A stretch of 8,474 nucleotides of DNA from Pseudonocardiales bacterium (lineage in GTDB: Bacteria > Actinomycetota > Actinomycetes > Mycobacteriales > Jatrophihabitantaceae). Of the stretch, positions 1 through 6,187 are shown piece by piece. Location of the stretch: assembly GCA_030840415.1 (NCBI GenBank), contig JAVEEO010000513.1, forward strand, positions 1-8,474. Reading direction: 5' to 3'. The notes below the pieces were generated by a model, which saw only the letters and a list, made by a program, of their open reading frames with translations, was not told where the DNA came from and searched no databases. The number at the start of each line of letters is the position of its first letter. The stretch's first letter is position 1. A program made the translations under genes and the position numbers.

Positions 1-1309
1 CCTCCGCCAGCAGGCCGGCGACATCGCCCAGGACGTGCCGGCCACCGGACACCACCGGCCGGCCGGCCACCAGCACCGTGTCGACATCGGCGGCGCCGGC
101 CACCAGCACCAGCTGGCCGGGCAGCGCGCCGGCGGTCCGCACCGTGTCCATCCGCAGCGCCACCAGGTCGGCCCGCTGGCCGGGTGCCAGGCTGCCGGCG
201 TCCGGCCAGCCCAGGCTGGCATGCCCGGTCAGCGCGTCGACCAGCTCGGACGGGCTGAACCGGCCGCGCCGCAGGCTGGCCAGCCGGGCGTCGGCCTCCA
301 GCGCGCGAGCCTCCTCCAGCAGGTCCACGCTTGCGTTCTGGTCGCTGCCCAGGGTTAGCCGGGCACCTGCCGCGGCCAGCTCCGGCGCCGGCCCGATGCC
401 GTCGGCCAGGTCGCGCTCGGTGGTCGGGCAGAAGCTGATGTTGGTGCGGCTACGGCCGTAGCCGGCGATGTCCTGCTCGCTCAGGTGGGTGGCGTGCACC
501 GCGGTGTGCAGCGGGCCGCCGAAGCCGTGCCTGGCCAGCAGCTCGGTGGGGCTGCAGCCGTAGTAGGCCCAGGTGGCCTCGTTCTCGGCCGGCTGCTCGG
601 AGACGTGCGCGTGCAGGGGGCGGCCGGCCGCGGCTGCCACCACCTTGTCGAGCTGGTCGGCCGGCACCGCCCGGACCGAGTGGATCGCCGCGCCGATCCG
701 GACCGCCGCGCTGTCCGGCCCGGCGTGGGCCTCGGCCAGCTGCGCCACCCGGTGCTGCCAGCCGGCGGCCGAGCCGTCGCTGAACCGGCGCTGGACGTCG
801 TCGACCTCGGTGTGCCCGTCCGGACCCAGGCCGCCGCTGAGGTAGCAGGTGTCCAGCAGCGTGATGCGGATGCCGGCCTCGCCGGCGGCCCGAACCAGCT
901 CGTGGCCGAAGGCGTTCGGATCGGGATAGCGGCTGCCGTCGGGCCGGTGGTGCAGGTAGTGGAACTCGCCCACCGCGGTGATCCCGGCCAGCGCCATCTC
1001 CGCGTACACCGCCCTGGCCAGCAGGTGGTAGGAGGCCGGCTCCAGCCGCCGGGCCAGCGCGTACATCCGGTCCCGCCAGGTCCAGAAGGTGCCGCCGCTG
1101 TCGTGGGTGCGGCCCCGCAGCGCCCGATGGAAGGCGTGCGAATGGGTGTTGGCGAAGCCCGGCAGCACCAGGCCGGGCAGCCGGACGTCCGGTCGGGCCG
1201 GGGGCACGCCGACCTCGATCCGCACCCAGCGGCCGGCCTCGGCCACCAGCCGCACCCGCTCCGCGACGCCCTCGGGCAACCAGCCGTACGGAGCCCAGTA
1301 GCTGCTCAT
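1..1309 (-). CDS. hutF: Formimidoylglutamate deiminase HutF, 3' end cut by window edge
   Basis: HutF hydrolyses N-formimidoyl-L-glutamate to N-formyl-L-glutamate and ammonia in the cytosol, the step after imidazolonepropionase. The frame is open from ATG at 1309 to base 1, giving 436 codons without a stop; the end lies outside the window. It is an amidohydrolase-superfamily protein: HxH metal pair His56/His58 (THSHAF), a Tyr118 stretch (GEFHYLHH), His210 and Arg213 (IHSVRA), metal His235 and catalytic Glu238 (HAHVSEQ), His272 (VHATHL) and metal Asp323 (GSDQNA). As I recall them, the Pseudomonas HutF residues (H56, H58, H206, R209, H232, E235, H269, D320) match in order with near-constant offsets, so an active enzyme is expected. 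It is the sixth gene of the minus-strand operon, 12 bases after the M20 gene. The ribosome site is weak (GGCGGG), so coupling to the upstream gene is likely. hutI may follow beyond the left edge. Confidence 0.95.
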   Translation of the reverse strand, partial: MSSYWAPYGWLPEGVAERVRLVAEAGRWVRIEVGVPPARPDVRLPGLVLPGFANTHSHAFHRALRGRTHDSGGTFWTWRDRMYALARRLEPASYHLLARAVYAEMALAGITAVGEFHYLHHRPDGSRYPDPNAFGHELVRAAGEAGIRITLLDTCYLSGGLGPDGHTEVDDVQRRFSDGSAAGWQHRVAQLAEAHAGPDSAAVRIGAAIHSVRAVPADQLDKVVAAAAGRPLHAHVSEQPAENEATWAYYGCSPTELLARHGFGGPLHTAVHATHLSEQDIAGYGRSRTNISFCPTTERDLADGIGPAPELAAAGARLTLGSDQNASVDLLEEARALEADARLASLRRGRFSPSELVDALTGHASLGWPDAGSLAPGQRADLVALRMDTVRTAGALPGQLVLVAGAADVDTVLVAGRPVVSGGRHVLGDVAGLLAE

Positions 1310-1321
1310 CCGGCCCGCCGT

Positions 1322-2521
1322 TCAGCCGGCAAGGTCGGCCACCACCGCGGTCAGCGCCCGCACCCCGGCGTGGCAGTCGGCGTGCTCGGCGTGCTCGGCC
1401 GGCGAGTGCGAGATGCCGGTGGGGTTGCGCACGAACAGCATGGCGCTGGGGATGCCGGCGTTGGCCAGGATGCCGGCGTCGTGGCCGGCGCCGGTGCTCA
1501 GCACCGGGGCACCGGGCAGCACCGCCCCGATCCGCCGGCCGAGCGCGGCGTCGAAGCCGGTGTCGTCGGTCCAGGACTCTTGCCGCAGGCTGCCCCCGGC
1601 TGCGGCAGCCAGCTCCCGCAGCTCGGCGACTACCGCCTGGACCTGGTCGGCGTCCGGCCCGCGGGCATCGAGCCAGGCGGTCACCTGGGATGGGATCGCG
1701 TTGACGCCATTGGGCAACACGCTCACCTTGCCCATGGTCGCCACCGAGTCGCGGCGCTCGGCCGCCTCCCGGGCGGCCAGGATCAGCCGGGCATAGGCCA
1801 GCATCGGATCGCGGCGGTCGGCCAGCCGGGTGGTGCCGGCATGGTTGGCCTCGCCCGGCAGCTCGATCCGCCAGCGCCCGTGTGGCCAGATCGACGAGCC
1901 CACCGCCACCGGGGAATCGAGGTCGACCAGGCCCCGGCCCTGCTCGACGTGCAACTCGACGAAGCCGTCGATCCGGTCGAGGGTCTCGGGGTCGGGGCCG
2001 ATGGCATTCGGGTCGAGGCCGGCGCCGCGCATCGCGGCGGCCAGGCTGGTCCCCTCGGCGTCCAGCAGCGCGCGGGCCCGGTCGGGCGCCAGGGCACCGG
2101 TGATCAACCTCGACCCGGCGCACGCGATGCCGAACCGGGCACCTTCCTCGTCGGTGAAGTTGACGATTCCGATCGGCCGGCCGGGCCGGAAGTCCTGCTG
2201 CCGCAGCGCGTCCACCGCCGCGAACGCCGACACCACGCCCAGCGGACCGTCGAAGGCGCCGCCGTCGGGCACCGAGTCGAGGTGGCTGCCGATTGCCAGC
2301 CCACGCTGCCGGGGCGACGGCTCGCCCCACCAGGCCCACTGGTTGCCGGCCCGGTCGAGCACCAGCGACAGCCCGCGGGCGGCCGCCTGGGCCGCGAACC
2401 ACTCACGCAGGTCGGAGTCGGTGCGGGTCCAGGCGAACCGCTGGTATCCGCCGGTGCCGGCCCGCCGTCCGATCGGTGCGAGCTCGTCCCACATCCGGTC
2501 GAAGGACGGCAGGCCGGCCAT
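1322..2521 (-). CDS. M20-family amidohydrolase (allantoate amidohydrolase / N-carbamoyl-L-amino acid hydrolase type), probable HutG substitute
   Basis: This 399-residue binuclear metallohydrolase has the usual family length. Visible ligands and catalytic residues: His80 (GSHLDS), Asp91 (AFDG), Glu125/Glu126 (TDEEG), His191 (ELHVEQG) and His372 (ISHSPAE). The lid-domain motif NHAGTT (His227) and PNGVNAIP (270-277) are also present. By sequence alone it would be called allantoate amidohydrolase or N-carbamoyl-L-amino acid hydrolase. No purine-breakdown gene is nearby; it lies 12 bases upstream of hutF, and as I recall Streptomyces hut clusters have a similar arrangement. I infer that it deformylates N-formyl-L-glutamate, or hydrolyses N-carbamoyl-L-glutamate, to glutamate. 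Start ATG 2521 gives the N-terminus I expect for the family (FDRMWDELAPIG) and lies 18 bases after the binding-protein stop, with a poor Shine-Dalgarno. Family assignment is firm; substrate is inferred. Confidence 0.9.
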   Translation of the reverse strand: MAGLPSFDRMWDELAPIGRRAGTGGYQRFAWTRTDSDLREWFAAQAAARGLSLVLDRAGNQWAWWGEPSPRQRGLAIGSHLDSVPDGGAFDGPLGVVSAFAAVDALRQQDFRPGRPIGIVNFTDEEGARFGIACAGSRLITGALAPDRARALLDAEGTSLAAAMRGAGLDPNAIGPDPETLDRIDGFVELHVEQGRGLVDLDSPVAVGSSIWPHGRWRIELPGEANHAGTTRLADRRDPMLAYARLILAAREAAERRDSVATMGKVSVLPNGVNAIPSQVTAWLDARGPDADQVQAVVAELRELAAAAGGSLRQESWTDDTGFDAALGRRIGAVLPGAPVLSTGAGHDAGILANAGIPSAMLFVRNPTGISHSPAEHAEHADCHAGVRALTAVVADLAG

Positions 2522-2539
2522 CCCAGTCGTGCTCAGGGT

Positions 2540-3469
2540 CTAGGCCAGCCCGGCGTCGGACAGCCACTTCTGGGCGACCGTCTCGGCGTTCTGCTTCTCC
2601 AGCGACACCTGCTCGTTCAACTTCACCAGGTCGTCGGTGGTGAGCTTGGCCGACACCGCGTTCAGCGCGTTCTTGACCGTGTCCGAGGCCTTGCCGCTGT
2701 TGATCAGCGGCAGCACGTTCTGCGCGGTGTAGAGGTTCTTCGGGTCCTCCAGCACCACCCAGCCGTTCTTGTCGATCAGCGGGTCGGTGGTGAAGATGTC
2801 GCCGGCGTCGATCTGGCCGTTCTTCAGCGCGTTCTCGGTCAGCGGGCCACCGGCGTCGAGCTTCTTGAACGTCTTGAACTTGACGTTGTAGGTCTTCTCC
2901 AGCCCGGGGATGCCGTCGGTCCGGGTCTGGAACTCCGGCGGCGCGCCGAGGGTCAGCTTGTCAGCCACCGCGGCAAGGTCGGCGATCGACTTCAGGCTGT
3001 ACTTGTCAGCGGTTTCCTTCTTGACGACGATCGCGTCCTTGTCCTCCGCGGCGGACTGGGTAAGCACCGTCAGCGGCTGCGGGGTGGCCTTCTGCAGCGC
3101 GGCGAAGACGTCGGTCGCGCTGACCGCGGTCGCGCTCTTGTCGAAGTACTGCAGCAGCACGCCGGAGTACTCCGGGATCAGGTCGATCGAGCCGTCCTTG
3201 ACCGCGGGGATGTAGGTCTCGCGGCTGCCGATGTTGAGCTTGGTGCTCACCTTGACACCCTTGGCCTTGAGGGCGCCGGCGTAGATGTTGGCCAGCACCA
3301 CGTTCTCCTGGAAGTTCGCCGAGCCCACCACGATGGTGTCGGTGGGGGCGGACGAACCGCCGTTGCCGGCCGGGGCGTTGCTGGTCGGGTTGGAACTGCT
3401 TCCGCAGGCGGTGACCAGCAACAAGCCGGTTCCTACGGCAGCCGCGGTCAGGGCGCGGATCGATGTCAT
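2540..3469 (-). CDS. Substrate-binding lipoprotein of an OpuC/OsmF-type quaternary-amine ABC transporter
   Basis: A 309-residue extracytoplasmic binding protein, membrane-anchored. A short signal peptide (hydrophobic 7-20) ends in the lipobox VTAC with Cys22 as the lipidated residue, followed by a Ser/Asn/Gly-rich linker to about residue 43. The mature part matches the glycine betaine/choline/osmoprotectant binding family: GSANFQEN (49-56), IGSRETY (80-86), IPEYSG (98-103), EFQTRTDGIPGL (179-190) and NGQIDAGDIFTTD (217-229). Tyr101 (YSG) is in a position I recall as contributing an aromatic wall for trimethylammonium ligands in OpuCC; Phe226 replaces a Tyr common there. Start ATG 3469 is chosen because it leads straight into the signal peptide and has AGGAG seven bases upstream; a GTG at 3520 would add 17 non-signal residues. 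It lies 51 bases after the permease gene. The ligand is unknown; context suggests histidine, urocanate or a histidine betaine. Confidence 0.9.
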   Translation of the reverse strand: MTSIRALTAAAVGTGLLLVTACGSSSNPTSNAPAGNGGSSAPTDTIVVGSANFQENVVLANIYAGALKAKGVKVSTKLNIGSRETYIPAVKDGSIDLIPEYSGVLLQYFDKSATAVSATDVFAALQKATPQPLTVLTQSAAEDKDAIVVKKETADKYSLKSIADLAAVADKLTLGAPPEFQTRTDGIPGLEKTYNVKFKTFKKLDAGGPLTENALKNGQIDAGDIFTTDPLIDKNGWVVLEDPKNLYTAQNVLPLINSGKASDTVKNALNAVSAKLTTDDLVKLNEQVSLEKQNAETVAQKWLSDAGLA

Positions 3470-3494
3470 GTCAAGTCTCCTGTCGTCGGAACTG

Positions 3495-3523
3495 ATCATA
3501 GTGCGAACCGGACTTCTCACTCA
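3495..3523 (-). promoter_or_regulatory. Possible internal promoter before the binding-protein gene
   Basis: Reading the minus strand, TATGAT (3500 to 3495) is a good actinobacterial -10 in a locally A/T-rich spot. The hexamer 17 bases upstream, TGAGTG, is a poor -35 and overlaps the permease stop codon. Transcription would start near 3488, giving a leader of about 20 bases that includes the AGGAG ribosome site. A separate promoter would fit the usual need for more binding protein than membrane subunits. The evidence is one motif only. Confidence 0.3.
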
Positions 3524-4273
3524 GGTCAGCGGTGCGGCGGCGATCATCGCCTGCTGCTCGGCGGGATCGACGATGCGCTTGCGGGAGTACCGGCCGGTGA
3601 TGCCGCGCGAGACGGCGTAGCGCTGGACCGCCGCGAGCAGCACGTCGATCAGCAGCGCCAGCACGGCCACCAGCACCGCGCCGGATGCCATCTGCGGATA
3701 GTCCTGCTGGGCCAGGCCATCGATCAGGTAGCGGCCCAGCCCGCCGAGCGAGACGTAGGCGGTGATGGTGGCGGTGGCGATGACCTGCAGGAACGAGCTG
3801 CGGATGCCGGAGAAGATCAGCGGCAGCGCGTTGGGCAGTTCGACCTGCCACAGCGTCTGGCTGCCGCGCATGCCCATCCCGCGCGCGGCGTCGCGCACCG
3901 CCGGATCGACCGCGCTGATGCCGGCGTAGGTATTGGTCAACATGGACGGAATGGCCAACAACACCAGGACGATCTCGCTCGGGATCAGGTAGGTCGCCGT
4001 TCCGGTGCTGTGGATGTGCGGCGCGATCAGGATGACGAAGAAGGTGAGCAGGCCGACCGTCGGCAGTGCCCGGAACGAGTTGGCGATCGCCACCACCACG
4101 AAGCTGCCCCGGCCGGTGTGGCCGATCAGCAGGCCGAGCGGCAGCGCGATGGCCGCGGCGATCAACAGCGCGATCAGCGAGTACTGCAGGTGTTCTCTGA
4201 GATGGATCGGAACACCGTCGGGGCCGTGCCAGTGCGCGGAGTCCGACAGCCAGTTCCAGATTTCGGCGATCAT
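3521..4273 (-). CDS. ABC transporter permease, OpuC/ProW family (second permease subunit)
   Basis: A 250-residue inner-membrane permease of the betaine/osmoprotectant ABC family. Hydrophobic segments lie near residues 31-51, 57-83, 93-118, 160-180 and 198-217. The cytoplasmic EAA coupling loop is clear: Ala129-Ala130, Gly134 and Glu145-Leu146-Pro147 (VELPNALPLIFSGIR follows). TAYVSLGGLGRYL (171-183), after the loop, is typical of this family. The C-terminal tail (RKRIVDPAEQQ) is charged and cytoplasmic. The ATG start overlaps the TGA stop of the preceding permease by four bases (ATGA, 4270-4273), a sign of translational coupling. With its partner it should form the heterodimeric channel served by the CBS-domain ATPase. 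Family is firm; substrate is not readable from the sequence. Confidence 0.92.
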   Translation of the reverse strand: MIAEIWNWLSDSAHWHGPDGVPIHLREHLQYSLIALLIAAAIALPLGLLIGHTGRGSFVVVAIANSFRALPTVGLLTFFVILIAPHIHSTGTATYLIPSEIVLVLLAIPSMLTNTYAGISAVDPAVRDAARGMGMRGSQTLWQVELPNALPLIFSGIRSSFLQVIATATITAYVSLGGLGRYLIDGLAQQDYPQMASGAVLVAVLALLIDVLLAAVQRYAVSRGITGRYSRKRIVDPAEQQAMIAAAPLT

Positions 4274-4914
4274 CGCGGCACCGCCCGCCGCCACGGGGTC
4301 AGCACCCTGGCCACCAGCTGGATCACGCTGTCGAAGGCCAGCGCCAGCAGCACCGACAGCAGGATGCCGAGCAGGATCGGGGTCTGGTAGCTGAGCTGGA
4401 AGCCGTTGGTGAACAGTTGGCCCAGCTCGGGAACGCCGATCAGCGCCGCCACCGACACCAGGCTGACGTTGGACACCGCCGCCACCCGCAGCCCGGCGGC
4501 GATCACCGGCACCGCGATCGGCAGTTCCACCTTGAGCAACCGGCCGAGCCGGCGGTAGCCCATCGCGGTCGCGGCCTGCAGCACGTCCTCGGACACCGAT
4601 CCCAGCGCATCGGCCACCACCCGCACCAACAGCGCCACGGTGTAGACGGTCAATGCCACCACGACGTTGGTCGGGTCCAGGATCCGGGTCTTGAGCAGCC
4701 CCGGCAGCAGGATGAACAGTGCCAGCGACGGGATCGTGTAGAGCAGGCCCGCCACCGTCACCACCGGCGGGTAGAGCCAGCGGTAGCGGCGGGCCAGCCA
4801 GCCCAGCGGCAACGCGATCAGCAGCCCGAACAGCAGCGGCAGCGCCGACAGCCGGGCATGCCAGCCCAGCCAGCCGTTGATCTGGTCGGAGTTCTGCCGG
4901 TAGTAGTCGATCAC
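4270..4914 (-). CDS. ABC transporter permease, OpuC/ProW family (first permease subunit)
   Basis: A 214-residue membrane protein, typical of the short OpuCB/OpuCD-like permeases. Hydrophobic stretches lie near 23-41, 48-72, 83-104, 145-165 and 180-205. LYTIPSLALFILL (58-70) is a family hallmark. The EAA loop reads QAATAMG (113-119) with Glu130-Leu131-Pro132 following, which docks on the ATPase. The product starts with GTG at 4914, overlapping the ATPase stop in GTGA (4911-4914); its own stop overlaps the next permease start in ATGA. The three membrane-complex genes are thus tightly coupled. Having two different permeases and a separate binding protein is the OpuC layout, unlike the permease-binding-protein fusion I recall for EgtU. 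Confidence 0.92.
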   Translation of the reverse strand: MIDYYRQNSDQINGWLGWHARLSALPLLFGLLIALPLGWLARRYRWLYPPVVTVAGLLYTIPSLALFILLPGLLKTRILDPTNVVVALTVYTVALLVRVVADALGSVSEDVLQAATAMGYRRLGRLLKVELPIAVPVIAAGLRVAAVSNVSLVSVAALIGVPELGQLFTNGFQLSYQTPILLGILLSVLLALAFDSVIQLVARVLTPWRRAVPR

Positions 4915-6044
4915 TGGCCACCACCGCCGACCGGTTGCGGGTTCGGATCGGCCGGGGCCCGCCGCTCGATCAACGCCAGCACCTCGCTGGCGGTCACGGT
5001 GCCGGCCAGCCGGCCAGCCTCGTCCACGATCACACCGCGCCCGCTCGGTGAGGACAGGCAGGCATCCAGTACGGCGCGCAGCGACGCGTCCGCGCCGGCC
5101 ACCGTGCCGCCCCGGTGCAGCAGGTCCTCGGTGACGGTGGTGTCAGCGCCGGGTCGGGAGTCGGCCAGCCGCAGCCAGCCCTGCGGGGCGCCCTGGTCGT
5201 CGACGGCCAGCAGCCAGCCGTCGGCGGCCTCGGCACCGGTCAGCGCCGAGCCCATCGCGATCGTCGGCTCGTCGTGGGTGGCCAGTTCGCCGACCGGGGT
5301 GAAGCCCAGCGCGCGATAGCCCCGGTCCCGGCCGACGAAGGCCGCCACGAAGGCGTCGGCCGGCTCGCTCAGCAACTGCGCCGGGGTCGCCAGCTGCGCC
5401 AGCCGGCCGCCGACCCGCAACACCGCCACCTGGTCGCCGAGCTTGATCGCCTCGTCGATGTCGTGGGTGACGAACACGATGGTCTTGCCGAGCTCGTTCT
5501 GCAGTCGCAGGAACTCCTCCTGCAACTGGTCGCGGGCGATTGGATCGACTGCGCTGAAAGGTTCGTCCATCAGCATCACCGGCGGATCGGCGGCCAGTGC
5601 CCGGGCCACCCCGACCCGCTGCTGCTGGCCGCCGGACAGTTGGGCGGGATAGCGCTCGGCGAAGTGCGCCGGCAGGCCGACCCGTTCGAGCAGTTCACGG
5701 CCGCGGGCCCGGGCCTTATTGCGGTCCCAGCCCAGCAGCAGCGGCACGGTGGCGATGTTGTCGACGATGGTGCGGTGCGGGAACAGCCCGGCGTGCTGGA
5801 TGACGTAGCCGATCTGGCGGCGCAGCTCGTGGGTCGCGATCCGCGAGGTGTCCTGGTCGTCGAGCCAGATGCTGCCCGAAGTGGGCTCGATCATCCGGTT
5901 GATCATCCGCAGCGAGGTGGTCTTGCCGCAGCCGGACGGGCCGACGAAGACGGTGATCTGGCCCGAGGGCGCCACCAGATCCAGAGAGTCGACGGCCACC
6001 GTGCCGTCGGGATAATGCTTGGAAACCGAGTCGAAGCGGATCAC
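4911..6044 (-). CDS. ABC transporter ATP-binding protein with C-terminal CBS domains, OpuCA type
   Basis: A 377-residue ATPase that energises the betaine-family importer. Starting from GTG 6044 (VIRFDSVSKHYPDG): Walker A GPSGCGKTT (35-43), Q-loop Gln83, signature LSGGQQQR (136-143), Walker B VMLMDEP (156-162) and switch His194. DPIARDQLQEEF and the Q-loop context (YVIQHAGLFPHRT) are typical of the quaternary-amine subfamily. Residues from about 250 carry a weak first CBS-like repeat and a clearer second one (GRGVIVDEAGRLAGTVTASE). In OpuA-type systems CBS domains tune activity to ionic strength; here they may bind another cytosolic signal. GTG 6044 is preferred because the family starts exactly there; a GGAAGAG about seven bases upstream is a weak ribosome site. 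The open frame continues to 6278, but that extension does not resemble the family and runs across the divergent promoter region. First gene of the operon. Confidence 0.93.
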   Translation of the reverse strand: MIRFDSVSKHYPDGTVAVDSLDLVAPSGQITVFVGPSGCGKTTSLRMINRMIEPTSGSIWLDDQDTSRIATHELRRQIGYVIQHAGLFPHRTIVDNIATVPLLLGWDRNKARARGRELLERVGLPAHFAERYPAQLSGGQQQRVGVARALAADPPVMLMDEPFSAVDPIARDQLQEEFLRLQNELGKTIVFVTHDIDEAIKLGDQVAVLRVGGRLAQLATPAQLLSEPADAFVAAFVGRDRGYRALGFTPVGELATHDEPTIAMGSALTGAEAADGWLLAVDDQGAPQGWLRLADSRPGADTTVTEDLLHRGGTVAGADASLRAVLDACLSSPSGRGVIVDEAGRLAGTVTASEVLALIERRAPADPNPQPVGGGGQ

Positions 6045-6065
6045 GAGGGGGTCTCTTCCCGCCGG

Positions 6066-6089
6066 TCGGGGACACTGCCCCGAAGTGTC
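6066..6089. repeat. Two overlapping, mutually exclusive inverted repeats in the operon leader
   Basis: Repeat A has perfect 6-base arms TCGGGG (6066-6071) and CCCCGA (6078-6083) around ACACTG. Repeat B has perfect 6-base arms GACACT (6071-6076) and AGTGTC (6084-6089) around seven bases. The arms interleave, so in RNA only one hairpin can form at a time; there is too little linker for a pseudoknot. They lie 22-45 bases upstream of the ATPase start codon on the minus strand. They could be an operator or a leader hairpin switch, or chance in G/C-rich DNA. Confidence 0.4.
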
Positions 6090-6112
6090 GTCAATTCCTG
6101 CTGGCCGGTAGC

Positions 6113-6131
6113 GGTTCTCAAAGCATGAACC
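6113..6131. promoter_or_regulatory. Candidate operator, inverted repeat GGTTC-N9-GAACC
   Basis: Perfect 5-base arms GGTTC (6113-6117) and GAACC (6127-6131) flank an A/T-rich nine-base spacer in the middle of the divergent region, where a dimeric repressor could control both directions. It does not resemble the proteobacterial HutC site as I recall it. The call rests on symmetry and position alone. Confidence 0.3.
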
Positions 6132-6173
6132 TGCATTGTGACAGAATTCGCCTTCCACACGACACAGGCCGAT

Positions 6174-6180
6174 GGAGAGG
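6174..6180 (+). promoter_or_regulatory. Ribosome binding site deciding the lyase start
   Basis: GGAGAGG lies seven bases before GTG 6188. It supports that start over the in-frame ATG at 6125, which has no comparable site and would add 21 residues unlike the family. Confidence 0.7.
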
Positions 6181-6187
6181 CGCCCGG

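Larger units (their letters stand above)
6045..6187. promoter_or_regulatory. Divergent promoter region between the transporter operon and the lyase gene
   Basis: These 143 bases separate two divergent start codons and hold no credible gene. The middle (about 6091-6150) is clearly richer in A/T than the rest of the window, as expected of promoters. I could not find a convincing -35/-10 pair on either strand. A lone minus-strand TTGACG (6094 to 6089) has no good partner. Inverted repeats are listed separately. No regulator gene is visible in the window, so the controlling protein must be encoded elsewhere. Confidence 0.7.

Noticed and set aside
62..110. Direct repeat GCCGGCCACCAGCACC at 62-77 and 95-110
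   Set aside because: It encodes two copies of LVAG within the hutF C-terminal beta-strands; composition and a common motif explain it.
450..2402. A 650-codon minus-strand open frame bridging hutF and the M20 gene
   Set aside because: It is the +1/+2 frame of both real genes, rich in Arg/Gly/Pro/Ala, with no motif; both real frames are continuous and carry all catalytic residues.
2522..2539. Terminator or promoter between the binding-protein and M20 genes
   Set aside because: Only 18 bases, with no hairpin or box; the genes look co-transcribed.
3470..3520. GTG 3520 as start of the binding protein
   Set aside because: It would put 17 charged and polar residues before a complete lipoprotein signal peptide; ATG 3469 has its own AGGAG.
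485..4390. A 1301-codon open frame on the plus strand, antisense to five genes
   Set aside because: Its translation is a Gly/Arg/Gln/His/Val-rich jumble with no domain, produced by the scarcity of stop codons opposite G/C-biased genes. The minus-strand genes beneath it have intact family motifs.
6125..6187. ATG 6125 as the lyase start
   Set aside because: No ribosome site, the 21 added residues do not resemble the family, and GTG 6188 has GGAGAGG at good spacing.
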